A stretch of DNA of 64,000 nucleotides from Lachancea thermotolerans CBS 6340 (GCF_000142805.1 NC_013083.1:310001-374000); one strand, 5' to 3'; shown: positions 47,301 through 55,672, counted from the first letter of the stretch. Translations and numbers: made by a program. The notes: generated from the sequence alone by a model not told the origin.

Positions 47301-48429
47301 GCGACTGTCTTGCTCCAAGTTGATAACCCACGGGTCCAGCAGCGGACATACTACCGCTTTGCGAACGCTTGTGGAAAGCCTGGTATTGTTCACCATAAGT
47401 TCCGCCAGTGCTCAAAGCCTCATTTCCCGTGGCTGTACCTATGCTAGCTCCTGTGCATGTGTTTCCGGGAGACTTGAATGCGGAAGTTAACTTTAGTTGA
47501 ATGAAATCATCGATTATGTCAAAAGTACCTTGCAAGTCCGGAACGCGTGGCGAAGGGGGTGTTTGAGTGGAAACTAAGGAGTCGGCTAGCTGAGAAAAGC
47601 AAAGCTCAAGAGGCCATATCGCTGTTTTCGTCGCTTTTGGAGGATCTAAGTAGCCAGATATCGATGGGGTGTATCCGTTTAGGTGGTCCAAATTTGGCGT
47701 TACTTTGACCCATGTTATGTCCTTCTTTTTAGTCAAATCAATCCCATGAGATACCAACAAAGTTATAAGCAAAACAGAGGCACTTTTGGGTGGGGGTGAC
47801 ACACATTTCTTGATGTCGGAGGATACCAGGTAAGCTCGGATTCCTGAAGGCGCCAAATAAATTGCATTTGATTTCATAAAGTTTTCGTTTATTGTTTTAG
47901 TATTGAAGCTTCGGAGGTTCACATCCTTAGTGCATATTGAAATGCAAAGATCGCCGTTTTCAAATAATTGCGGCTCAAAATGGATAACTTTATTGGTCTT
48001 TTCATTGGTATTGTAGAGACAGGAGTTTCCAAAGGGAATGATGCGTTGATGAGACTTGAGGCATATATTTATGTGGATCTTCCGTCTTAAAGCTTTCAAA
48101 AACACTGCATATGCAGTAGGCAGGTTAGGCTTCGAGATGTTGGGCGTGAAGTAGCCTATTTTTTCAGGTGAGGGCGGGTTCCCTAGCAAGTCCAGGTTCA
48201 GTTTTGGGAGTTCTTCCTCGTTTATACTGAAGCACCATAGCTCTCTCGAAAACAATGATACTAGTATTTTGGGGTTGTGTTTGCGCAGCGCCAGCTCTGC
48301 TTGTATGCTCCACTGTGCATCTGGTTTACTCGGAATGTACTGCACGTAGTTGATTTTATTGATATTCTCAACCCTGTAAAAGCTGGTCAGAAGATCTTCC
48401 AGTCGATATGGAGTTTCCTTGTACTCCAT
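44359..48429 (-). CDS. SSN2: Mediator kinase module subunit Med13 (Ssn2)
   Basis: Predicted 1356 residues (1420 in S. cerevisiae). Med13 links the Cdk8-cyclin C kinase module to core Mediator and helps repress glucose-repressed genes. The N-terminal Med13 domain opens with YRLEDLLTSFYRVENINKINYVQYIPS and includes ELWCFSINEEELP. A long acidic, Ser/Asn-rich middle (about 430-800) is disordered. The C-terminal PIWI/MID-like half has SVPLVVFLPIMSS, FDVYIHLAYARS, WICAAWSNSNG and the conserved end SLNPWFGISKSKDAFVPWHVLAVKKM. The frame is uninterrupted. Divergent from the YDR444W-like gene with 134 bp between starts. Confidence 0.96.
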   Translation of the reverse strand: MEYKETPYRLEDLLTSFYRVENINKINYVQYIPSKPDAQWSIQAELALRKHNPKILVSLFSRELWCFSINEEELPKLNLDLLGNPPSPEKIGYFTPNISKPNLPTAYAVFLKALRRKIHINICLKSHQRIIPFGNSCLYNTNEKTNKVIHFEPQLFENGDLCISICTKDVNLRSFNTKTINENFMKSNAIYLAPSGIRAYLVSSDIKKCVSPPPKSASVLLITLLVSHGIDLTKKKDITWVKVTPNLDHLNGYTPSISGYLDPPKATKTAIWPLELCFSQLADSLVSTQTPPSPRVPDLQGTFDIIDDFIQLKLTSAFKSPGNTCTGASIGTATGNEALSTGGTYGEQYQAFHKRSQSGSMSAAGPVGYQLGARQSPSINAANLTPANNKPASHPPDAYINGFLTTPNINESVDANNDDIMLGVSPQKLRSELWSEKKDSDVGFGLKLNTPVENTEISTASEKDDADLDAELFGDDNADDEVPGNSNLKGDENKQVEQGVKDITDEMFDMADESDSPKDKSEVAKQPAVLDLRRSPFKRKYLDIPLEEMTLPSTPLYTDPGAPLPVETPKDRKKSVFAPLNFNPIIESNVDNKYKNGGKFSFDGGKVEESLKFDVSTANVSSSEDDETGSSADEFDDMFTGGDNFKSTDVNAPTTAFAAESQTGNVPEFVQQDTPPLPIFDNSVNNEKAIRDNSLEMWKFSRDQSSQDFGSPKTHSSSSSARPSQFQIAGNGSNDLLKPNNTNPLLEQTSKSYLPINDNNVDSTNGVDKEIGDSLSPESMPTPESSNSLPFLLRHMPLFSIPDAFFLNNPSLAANDDIPSLLDLLCEQIVFDQGKMGDLKCRTATYNNFEACSDGVVKTTIDDIFSKFQRLHGGELIEEISPIRQPAVYVKKNDEVIKIKSDSEPFSQYLHLKPYKGIKSFKGLFLTTILKNDCLEFLSTMSQIYSSHELGFCELVKLTSADTPGLIYLVNLEESTLSLLSAQIVSYCSTNTLNTMSVPLVVFLPIMSSNLSEVVAMTLKFQFIKNEILSKLPSVKLCLKLIPLDFVKDPLTSIEEYYDFCVGIYNTLPPKSDKFTSIADEVPKKIEFRTIQKTNGQTSHFDVYIHLAYARSVDRNWICAAWSNSNGSENGVKTWYIGNSKNAFEDACNRMWRITLKFASNKYGRVCLVLSRFDSVLPDDELMHWRRLSSTSRNLHLAVVCVGDNTKVSLYDEDRIYPSFKPIFRDGRLSQKIDTSNLDNYEIVDIGSEIHGIVFRSPLHLANSQHRCAINTGALVRFKAADCDEILDKMEVNLLNCPHSDSTKLLKIILQEFRNLASLNPWFGISKSKDAFVPWHVLAVKKMLRTMVHLKVKDNP

Positions 48430-48563
48430 TCCATCAGTTTGAAAGATCTATGCTCAAAAACCCAGGTCTTTGCAACCTTTTTCCCTTTTAGCGTGATGAT
48501 CATATTATTAACTAAACAGTGAAGTTAATTTTTGTACCGTGTGATCGATGTGTACAAGAACTC

Positions 48564-50450
48564 ATGACAGTGAGCAGCGAGGAGGGCCTACTTCTCGTAG
48601 ATGACCGATTGAGTTTAAAGCTCGGTCAATTGATAAGGTACAAAATAACTGTGGACAAGAGTCTTCTGGAACCTCACCTAACTTCAATTTCAGAGCTTTA
48701 TCTTGCTTTTAAAAACACTGAGAGCGCCCTTTTAAAGCCTGTTTACTTAACAGGACCCTACTCATTTTACGTGGACATCCAGCCGTGCAACTACAATGAA
48801 TGGGAAGGATACGACGAAGAAGTCGCGTTTTGTGATGACGTGAAACCTAATGACGAATATCGAGCGGTGCTGAAATTGAACAACAATTCAAGATTTGAGA
48901 ACTCCGAAAAGTTTGTATGGCAGATTAATGTGGTGTCTCAGTTATCAGTCACGAACCTCCCCTCCTTACGCTTTCGGTTATGCCTCACTACAAAGCCGAC
49001 CCCTGAGATGCCCAAAGGGCCAGTGGAATTTCCCAAGGGGGTGGTTTGTGAAAAGTGGGACACACACAGATTATGGAACCTTCCACCTCGATCTCCAGAT
49101 AAACCGGTTCATTTAGTTATTCTTACCCACGGAATATTCTCTAACGCTGGCTGCGACATGGTATACCTAAAAGATCGGATTGAAGCTACCGCCAGCACTG
49201 TCGGTAACGGGTCAGAAACATCTAATTTGATTGTTAGAGGGTTTAAAGGAAATCAGGGCAGATCTTCAAAGGGCGTCAAGTCTAATGGAATCGCGCTTGC
49301 TAAATACATAATCGAGACGATCGACAACCTCAAGATACGGTATGACCTTCGATATATTTCATTTGTGGGGCACTCCCTCGGAGGACTGACCCAGTCTATG
49401 GCCATTCGTTATATTTGCATTGAGAGGCCAGATATTTTCGACAGCTCAAACGGCTTGGAACCCCTCAACTTCATTACGCTAGCGAGTCCATATCTCGGTG
49501 TAGCTGGAGAAGTTCCCCCGTTTGTTACTGCCATATTAGACATTGGAGCTTTGGGGCAAACAGGTGTTGACTTGAACCTGAACCGGACATTTTTTCTAAG
49601 AAAAGAAGGCATTGTTAGAAAAGATCAACATCTGGGCTCCTATAAGCGTAAACCGCTATTGGAAATTATTCCTTCAGAGCCGCTGAAAAGTCTCATGCAT
49701 CGGTTCAAAAATCGCACTACATACGCGAATATTCTTCACGACGGCATTGTTCCCCTTAGAACCGCGGCTCTATTGTATCTGGACTGGAAGGCACTGAGCG
49801 ACGTACGCGGCATAAGAAAGGAAAATGGAAAAGGGGATAAAGGAACTCCCGATAGCACTAGCAAAAACGATGTTACCGGGAAAATCCCTGAAGAATCAAT
49901 GGATAAGAAGTCGGCGTTGAAGTACCTTTTGCCCCAAGGTGCTATAAGAAGAAAGTACAAACGCTACTCAAGAACGCAAATACGAAATCAAAACGAAGAT
50001 GAATCAAAACAGCAAGGTGGAGAGTCTGGAGGGTTTACCCCTCCGCCAAATGCGAATCCAATTATATCAGCAGCTAACGTGATAGTAGCACCTCTTCCAT
50101 CCCAAGAATATTTCAAAGACCCTAAATCTCGAGAAGACAGGATCGTCCACGATAAGGTTTACTTTCCCGATGAACTACCACCAGCACATTACAAAAAACG
50201 CGAACTTATCAAGAAAGTCATCTACCCAAACGACCGCATTTATAGAGTTCAAGAGCGCATAGCGAGGCAATGGCAAGAAACCCTAACTTGGCGAAAAGTA
50301 CTTGTCAGTATTCAACCCGACTCCCATAATAACATAGTTGTTCGACGCAAATTCGTTAACGCTTTTGGTTGGGTAGTCATAGACCATCTAGTTAAGGAAC
50401 ATTTTGGCGCAGAAGGAAAAACTCAGTCTGTGAGTGACTCTCGAAGTTAG
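48564..50450 (+). CDS. Putative lipase, YDR444W/Rog1 family
   Basis: Predicted 628 residues, close to S. cerevisiae YDR444W (687). It belongs to the DUF676 alpha/beta hydrolase group with Rog1. Visible motifs are VHLVILTHGIFSNAGCDM (oxyanion HG near 190) and the nucleophile elbow FVGHSLGGLTQSMA with Ser near 270. SPYLGVAGEVP and HDGIVPLRTAALLYLDW supply the Asp and a later region; KEHFGAEGKTQS closes the protein. The N-terminal 170 residues form a C2-like or beta-rich region typical of the group. The first ATG in frame is 48564 (MTVSSEEGLL). S. cerevisiae Rog1 is a monoacylglycerol lipase; the substrate here is unknown. Confidence 0.9.
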   Translation: MTVSSEEGLLLVDDRLSLKLGQLIRYKITVDKSLLEPHLTSISELYLAFKNTESALLKPVYLTGPYSFYVDIQPCNYNEWEGYDEEVAFCDDVKPNDEYRAVLKLNNNSRFENSEKFVWQINVVSQLSVTNLPSLRFRLCLTTKPTPEMPKGPVEFPKGVVCEKWDTHRLWNLPPRSPDKPVHLVILTHGIFSNAGCDMVYLKDRIEATASTVGNGSETSNLIVRGFKGNQGRSSKGVKSNGIALAKYIIETIDNLKIRYDLRYISFVGHSLGGLTQSMAIRYICIERPDIFDSSNGLEPLNFITLASPYLGVAGEVPPFVTAILDIGALGQTGVDLNLNRTFFLRKEGIVRKDQHLGSYKRKPLLEIIPSEPLKSLMHRFKNRTTYANILHDGIVPLRTAALLYLDWKALSDVRGIRKENGKGDKGTPDSTSKNDVTGKIPEESMDKKSALKYLLPQGAIRRKYKRYSRTQIRNQNEDESKQQGGESGGFTPPPNANPIISAANVIVAPLPSQEYFKDPKSREDRIVHDKVYFPDELPPAHYKKRELIKKVIYPNDRIYRVQERIARQWQETLTWRKVLVSIQPDSHNNIVVRRKFVNAFGWVVIDHLVKEHFGAEGKTQSVSDSRS

Positions 50451-50503
50451 TTCAATTCGATTTTGGTGTATTATTATTTATCTCAGGTTTAAGCCTGTAT
50501 TAC

Positions 50504-52222
50504 TTATTCGGTACTTGCATCCAAGGGATCTATTTTGAAAACCTTGTCTGGATTCAGAAGGCGCTTGGGATCGAGGGCAAGCTTTAGTTTGCGCATCATG
50601 GAGATAGTATCTTTACCAAGTTCAAGTTCCAAAAGAGCTCTCTTTCCAGAACCAATGCCATGCTCCCCTGAACACGTTCCTTCATTTTCAATGGTAAGTT
50701 TTGCCATTCTGTCTACAGCTTCTTTGCACATTTCGAGCTGGTCGGGGGTGTAGAAAATGTCATAGTGCAAGTTGGCATCTCCGTGACCTAAAACCATGTG
50801 ATGTAATGGGTACTCCTTCATCATGTCATTAAGCTGCTCGAGAGTCGAAGCAAGCCGGGAGAGCGGTACAGCGCAATCTGTGATCCACATTTTAGCGTCG
50901 GGGCTTATTTCATTAAAACCGTAATCCAGCATAATATACAATGCATTCTTTCTTGCGAAGAAGAGTTCTTCAGCCTCTTCCGCCGTCCTTGCAAACTCAA
51001 ATGTGTTACAATTATTGGATTTTGAGATGGCACTCACTTCCTTGACATACTCATCAACAATCACCTTGTTCAACCCGCCGATCTTTATAAATAAGGTGGG
51101 CAAGTTTTCAAACTTTTTGGAGACCAGATCACTGTAGTTGACGCACCGCATCATATCCGCATCAAGTAGCTCAACTGCATTCAGTGGGATTCCCTTTTTG
51201 AAAAATGAAGCCATAGACTTTGTACAATCGTTCACATCTGGGAACTGAACAACGGCGACTGTTTCGTACCCAGGCTTGACTTGTAGTTTTACAACAACTT
51301 CGGTGACAATGGCCAGAGTTCCCTCACTACCCACCAAAAGACCGGTTAGATTATACCCAGCACTTGATTTACGGGGACGGAGCTTCGTCTTAATAACTGT
51401 TCCGTCTGCTAGAACCGCCTTTATGGAAACAACGTTGGAAGCCATGGACCCATAGCGAGTAGCACCAATACCAGAGGCATTTGTGCTAATCATACCACAA
51501 ACGTGAGCACCTGGTCCACAATCGCAGCCCAACATTAAGTTATCCATTCCTTCATGCTTCGATAAGTACTCGTTCAAGTCTTGCCATCCAACACCGGCTT
51601 GCAAAACTGCATCCAGATCGTCGACGTTGACCTGAAGGATCTTGTTCATTTTGGAAGTATTGAGAACAATCCCAGGCCTCGTTGAGTAAGTGTGGCCCTC
51701 AAGGGAAGTCCCACCTGAATACGGCACAACTGGTATATTGTACTGGTTAACAATCTTCATGATCTTTGAAACATCCTCGGTCGACAAAGGGTAGACAATG
51801 TATCTTGGCTTTTGATGCGGCAAGGGCTTAGAGGGGTTGAACCCATTGTCCGTATGGTAGTCGATTTCCACTGGGGTATTTTTCACGAGCTCGTCGCCGA
51901 CCACCCTTCTAATCTCGTCGACACACTTTTCCAGATCCTCCTCAGACCCATACCGGGGCGAATCAAGCTGCTCCAGAGGAGTTGTTGAAGCTAAGGGGAA
52001 AGTCTGGACCTGCGCATCCTGCTTAGGAATCACAAGTGAGCTTACGGCCAAGCCCAGCCCGAACGATAATAGAGCAAAACCTATCGCCGACCCCAGAAAT
52101 TTCGGTCCGCTGATAGGTGAAGTGCTAAAGAGCCTGATACCACTTCGGCTAGCATTTGTCAGGGAGGTCTTCGTGGAAAACCTCGAGCCTCCCTTGATAA
52201 CGAAGCGGCATCTCGAGAACAT
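50504..52222 (-). CDS. DLD1: D-lactate dehydrogenase (cytochrome) Dld1
   Basis: Predicted 572 residues (587 in S. cerevisiae). Dld1 oxidises D-lactate to pyruvate in the mitochondrial inner membrane and passes electrons to cytochrome c. The N terminus MFSRCRFVIKGGSRFSTKT is a basic targeting sequence, followed by a membrane span at about 42-65 (ISGP then FLGSAIGFALLSFGLGLAV). The FAD-binding PCMH domain spans about 140-320 (VVPYSGGTSLEGH, MLGCDCGPGAHVCGMISTNASG). The C-terminal cap holds HHMVLGHGDANLHYD and EGTCSGEHGIGSGKR, the conserved flavin-pocket segments. The start is ATG 52222. In S. cerevisiae DLD1 (YDL174C) is not in this synteny block. Confidence 0.95.
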   Translation of the reverse strand: MFSRCRFVIKGGSRFSTKTSLTNASRSGIRLFSTSPISGPKFLGSAIGFALLSFGLGLAVSSLVIPKQDAQVQTFPLASTTPLEQLDSPRYGSEEDLEKCVDEIRRVVGDELVKNTPVEIDYHTDNGFNPSKPLPHQKPRYIVYPLSTEDVSKIMKIVNQYNIPVVPYSGGTSLEGHTYSTRPGIVLNTSKMNKILQVNVDDLDAVLQAGVGWQDLNEYLSKHEGMDNLMLGCDCGPGAHVCGMISTNASGIGATRYGSMASNVVSIKAVLADGTVIKTKLRPRKSSAGYNLTGLLVGSEGTLAIVTEVVVKLQVKPGYETVAVVQFPDVNDCTKSMASFFKKGIPLNAVELLDADMMRCVNYSDLVSKKFENLPTLFIKIGGLNKVIVDEYVKEVSAISKSNNCNTFEFARTAEEAEELFFARKNALYIMLDYGFNEISPDAKMWITDCAVPLSRLASTLEQLNDMMKEYPLHHMVLGHGDANLHYDIFYTPDQLEMCKEAVDRMAKLTIENEGTCSGEHGIGSGKRALLELELGKDTISMMRKLKLALDPKRLLNPDKVFKIDPLDASTE

Positions 52223-53046
52223 GCTTTGATCTGCTGAGTTGCTTGATTGGGGCGGTTGTGTTGTGCATCGGGCTCTTCTCAATTCTTTTATATCGCAGAA
52301 GCCACACTTTTTACAGTCGGGCTGCACTATTTGTAGTTATGCCCCTTCGTCGCTACAGCTGTAGGTCTGTCATATCATTCACGAACAAAACACCAGAACG
52401 CTTGGTGGAGCCGGTTGGGGTTTCTTGACATTTTCTGCGCTTGCATGGTTTCTCAAGATTTTCAAACATCTTAACATTGTCAATCTTGGCAATTCTTGAA
52501 TAACGAAACTCACATATTCTGCTGCATCAAAGGAGCTGTAGCCGTGGCGCTCCCTGTTCTAAATCCTGTTCATTATGCCTCCGAAACAGGATTTCAGCCC
52601 TTTCAGACAATGTTTGGAAAGGCTAGATGCTCATCTTCGCAGGGCCGTGACATTGGTCAGTTGAAACAGTAGTTTATAATTTTGACATGCGTTGCGACTA
52701 CCACCTCTCATATTTTGTCTTCAGTGAGCCATTTTGAACTGGAGATGTCAATAGTTCGAATCACGCATTTGGGGTTACCAGTGGTGGGATTAAATTCTTA
52801 ATGTCAAATCTTATTTACAAAACTCGAAACTGATGCGTGCTAGGATATGGGTCAACCGTATCCTTATCATGAAGACTCAGAATCAATGCAACATAAACCA
52901 GCGAACTTTGGGCATGCTTTTGTCTACGTTTTCTGTCCTCCCGGGGCTACTAAATATTTAAGAAGGATTAATTGTCTTCTCCATCTTCTGTCACTAATGG
53001 AAGAATTAAAAGAGGGATACCATATCCGCAGTAGCGCGATTAAGCA
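52223..53046. other. 0.82 kb divergent spacer DLD1-ECM11
   Basis: Divergent promoter of DLD1 and ECM11. I see no RNA gene or significant ORF. A GTTCGAATC string at 52754-52762 looks like a tRNA T-loop but its flanks cannot pair. A reading frame from 52847 overlaps the ECM11 start in another frame and was rejected. No clear Ume6 site lies upstream of ECM11, although that gene is meiotic in S. cerevisiae. Confidence 0.55.
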
Positions 53047-53904
53047 ATGGATGATATTAAACAAGAGCCAACAACGCGGCTTGACCTATTTGGCAGCAGT
53101 CCGGCAAAAACTCCTCCAATCGTGGAGAAAATACGCGAGGAAAACAATAGCCGCTCAGCTCTCAAGGAGAAAACGGTAAACATCCAGGCAATACTAAAGA
53201 AGCCTACACCAGTGGATGAACAAAGGGACCAAAAGGCCTCTAAACGCTTTCAGAACCATGAGTCTCCAAGCATATCCGCACCAACAAGCGCCATAAAAGA
53301 ACACAAGCAGCCAGTTGTCAAGGCGGAGCCGTCTTCCATTTCCCTCACCCATCCAGCTCCGACTTTTGAACAGGACCTCGCGCAGTCGCCTACAGCCAAA
53401 AAGCAAAAGAGGGCTCAGACCCCAAGCTCAATCCCACTTTTGAAGCAGGAGGTCGCTCCTCTGACACCGAACATGCCGCCTGCCCGCAAACAGACAAAAG
53501 AGAACTCAAAGGCAAAGACATCAGCACGTGTGCTATCCAGCGACCCCGGCCCATACAAGCCCGTGGTTTCTGCACTGCACGAAGTGAACCCCAACGTCGA
53601 GACGCGCGAATACTACTGCGAGGTCTTTCAGGAGGTTCAAAACAATACTGAACGCAGCGCCTGCGTCGATTTCGCCAAGATGGACTTGAAGTCGTGGATC
53701 AGTGCGGGTCAGGTTTTACAGCAAGAGCATGCCGCCATCCTAGGCCGACTCGTGGAAGCGCGCATGCGGCTAAACAGCAAATTCAAGGTAATTACAGACT
53801 TGATCAACGACCGCGCCGCCGCTCTCAACGCGCAGGGAGGCATCTTGGACCAGAAGCTGCGCAGAATACAAGATCTTGGAAAGGAAATCCTCGACATAAT
53901 CTAA
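53047..53904 (+). CDS. ECM11: Meiotic synaptonemal-complex protein Ecm11
   Basis: Predicted 285 residues (302 in S. cerevisiae). Ecm11 with Gmc2 forms the central element of the synaptonemal complex and its SUMO-conjugated form drives Zip1 assembly. The N terminus MDDIKQEP places a SUMO consensus (IKQE) at Lys5, the same position as the lysine I recall being sumoylated in S. cerevisiae. Further consensus sites are VVKAEP and LLKQEV. The middle is disordered, Pro/Lys/Ser-rich. The conserved C-terminal region starts at TREYYCEVFQEVQNN and continues as helical WISAGQVLQQEHAAILGRLVEARMRL. Gene position between YDR444W-like and RPS17 matches YDR446W. Confidence 0.88.
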   Translation: MDDIKQEPTTRLDLFGSSPAKTPPIVEKIREENNSRSALKEKTVNIQAILKKPTPVDEQRDQKASKRFQNHESPSISAPTSAIKEHKQPVVKAEPSSISLTHPAPTFEQDLAQSPTAKKQKRAQTPSSIPLLKQEVAPLTPNMPPARKQTKENSKAKTSARVLSSDPGPYKPVVSALHEVNPNVETREYYCEVFQEVQNNTERSACVDFAKMDLKSWISAGQVLQQEHAAILGRLVEARMRLNSKFKVITDLINDRAAALNAQGGILDQKLRRIQDLGKEILDII

Positions 53905-54038
53905 ACTCCGCGACTGAGCGTGGCATTGCTAATGATTTAATAATTCCTTCGTATTGATGTGATGTTAGGTTAACTGTACACATGTGGAAAAAGAGCTATA
54001 GAATTTTCAGACACGGCCCCTGAGGGGCGACCGCGCGC

Positions 54039-54744
54039 TTAGTTTCTTCTTCTGTAACGTCTCTCTCTTTGAGCAGAAACGTTGGAGACGGACAATGGCA
54101 ACTTCAAACCCAAGTTCTTGACCAAGTCGGCGGTTTGGTTGTCAACGTTCAACACACCCTTAGAGTGGGACAAGTCCAAAGCAGAGACAGCTGGGACGTA
54201 CTGGTCCTTTCTCTCTCTCTCCTCCTCTTGTAGCTTGAAAGAGATACCTCTGACTGGGCCCTTCTGGATTCTCTTCATCAAGTGGGTGGTGTAACCAGCA
54301 ATCTTGTTTCTCAATCTCTTGGACTGGATGGTGGCGATCTCGTCACACATTCTCTTGTTGGTTTGGAAGTCCAAAGTCAACTTTGGATAGTAACGCTCGA
54401 TCAAAGCCTTGGAGGCACGCTTGACGGTCTTGGTTCTAACTCTACCCTGTTCAAATGGTTAGTATAAGGCTTGAAGCCGCGCAGAAGCCTCAGCTCCAGA
54501 CATTCGAGGCGGAACTCAGCGCTGGCTAGAACGTCTCGGGTGCTGGCTCTTCTTTGGAAAGCCATAAGGCCAAATTACCTCGCTTTATCTTTCCTGAGCG
54601 CTCAATTTCGTTATCCATCGCGGGTTCTCTGTCTGCTTGCGCGGCGCGCAAATAACCATAAGTTCACCCCCGATATTCGTTCTAGCTATCCGCTTCCCTT
54701 GAACATAGCTGGGCCTCCGTAATACCTCAAAATAAACGTACCAT
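54039..54744 (-). CDS. RPS17: Small-subunit ribosomal protein eS17 (Rps17), spliced
   Basis: Exons are 54742-54744 (ATG only) and 54039-54446, giving 136 residues, the S. cerevisiae length. The intron, 54447-54741 (295 nt), has a GTACGT donor, TACTAAC branch point (minus strand, 54458-54464) and ACAG acceptor. The joined protein begins [16 protein letters not shown], then [17 protein letters not shown], and contains [23 protein letters not shown]-type sequence, ending RRYRRRN. eS17 sits in the 40S head/beak area. Codon use is strongly biased toward preferred codons. The promoter on the right has a Rap1-type site and a GC-rich block. One copy replaces RPS17A/B. Confidence 0.97.
54447..54741 (-). 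other. RPS17 intron
   Basis: 295 nt, directly after the start ATG. Donor GTACGT (a variant tolerated in yeast ribosomal protein genes), branch point TACTAAC and acceptor ACAG, 11 nt after the branch-point motif. I see no snoRNA box pair in it. Confidence 0.92.
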
Positions 54745-54966
54745 TTTGTATTGCTGGTCTTGGTGTCTGAGTTCCAACTAGACGTTCAAATTGCCCGGCT
54801 TCAGTTTTTTTCATCATTCATCAACCACAACCGGCTGCCGTACGGGAACCAAGGCGATGCCACGCCGTCCGCGAGGTCTGCCACCGACCGATCCACAGCG
54901 TGCTGCGTCCCAGCGGGAGCGCTGCCCGGATGCTCACAGGTCCAGGCAGAGCAAGGCAGTATCCCA

Positions 54967-55002
54967 GCCTAGCGTCCAGCCTAGGGCTCAGGCCGAACCT
55001 AG
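54967..55002. promoter_or_regulatory. IFHL-like GCCTAG cluster, RPS17
   Basis: AGCCTAG starts near 54966 and 54978, and AACCTAG near 54996, giving three copies of (G/A)CCTAG in 36 bp. They resemble the IFHL element TCTGCCTA that I recall from S. cerevisiae ribosomal protein promoters bound by Fhl1-Ifh1. RPS18 has the same kind of cluster. Confidence 0.55.
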
Positions 55003-55080
55003 CAGGGAGCCCGGGGTCGTTTTTAGTTGAGCTGGAGCGACGCATTTTTCTGAAAAATAAAGTTCAAAAATGTATTGAGT

Positions 55081-55113
55081 AAATGTATGGGTTTATGAGA
55101 TTGAGCAGTCAAA
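55081..55113 (-). promoter_or_regulatory. Rap1 RPG box plus Homol-D-like box of RPS17
   Basis: On the minus strand the sequence reads TTTGACTGCT, then 9 bp further ACCCATACATTT (55081-55092), which is the exact RPG/Rap1 consensus. TTTGACTG (55106-55113) differs by one base from Homol-D (TGTGACTG). It lies about 340-370 bp before the RPS17 ATG. Confidence 0.75.
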
Positions 55114-55184
55114 CGTTTGCTAACGATATCACATGCTCTAAGCTGATTTGTATATGACGATGAAATAAGATATATAATGATAAA

Positions 55185-55222
55185 GTAGCCGCTCATAAAC
55201 TAAATAGGGCCGAAGCGGCTAC
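55185..55222. repeat. Perfect 9-bp inverted repeat
   Basis: GTAGCCGCT (55185-55193) pairs perfectly with AGCGGCTAC (55214-55222) around a 20 nt loop. The right arm runs directly into ACAAAG. A hairpin just before ACA would fit the 3' end of an H/ACA RNA, but no second hairpin or H box was established. Confidence 0.4.
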
Positions 55223-55672
55223 AAAGAGTGGCACTGGGGTAACAACTCCAATTGATTTTCTTCACACTGGAGCAAAGTGGCATGGAAAGGGAAATGTCAC
55301 TTCTGGGCTGCGCGAGTTAGTGAGCATGGTGGCTTTCCTTGGCCGCTGTAGGGTCGAAAAATCGCCGGTATAGCCAGCTGCCTAGGATTACAAATTAGTA
55401 CGCTTTGTGAAGCAGACGCACTTGATCTATTGCTGCGGTTTGACCCCCGGATCTTGCCAGCTGAAGCGGTTACAGCACCACCGGAATGTGGGCCCGCTTA
55501 TGTAATCCGGGCCTGCTTGTCACGTGCACTGGGCAGCCAATATGACTAAACGTTTAGCTACGTCGTTCGTTGTAAGCCTAATTCAGGTTGATTAGACGAC
55601 AAATAAACGGCGGGTACATCGGCTAGCGCGCGGGCGAGACTGTAGGCTAGAACTTTGGCCTCCAAGCAAAAT

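Larger units (their letters stand above)
54745..55672. promoter_or_regulatory. Divergent promoter RPS17-ADA2, 0.93 kb
   Basis: The 54790-55020 part is GC-rich with three GCCTAG/ACCTAG elements. Next, 55081-55092 is a Rap1 RPG box and 55106-55113 a Homol-D-like box, both read on the RPS17 strand. A 9 bp inverted repeat lies at 55185-55222. A CACGTG is near 55519-55524 close to ADA2. No coding region or tRNA was found; a plus-strand frame through the GC-rich block has no family match. Confidence 0.75.

Noticed and set aside
52750-52770. tRNA-like T-loop GTTCGAATC
   Set aside because: The flanking bases cannot form a T-stem and there is no A box upstream.
52847-53179. 110-codon plus-strand frame before ECM11
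   Set aside because: Overlaps the ECM11 start in another frame, low-complexity basic end, no family match.
54821-55045. Frames through the GC-rich RPS17 promoter block
   Set aside because: GC-rich sequence has few stop codons; nothing protein-like, and the block is explained as promoter.
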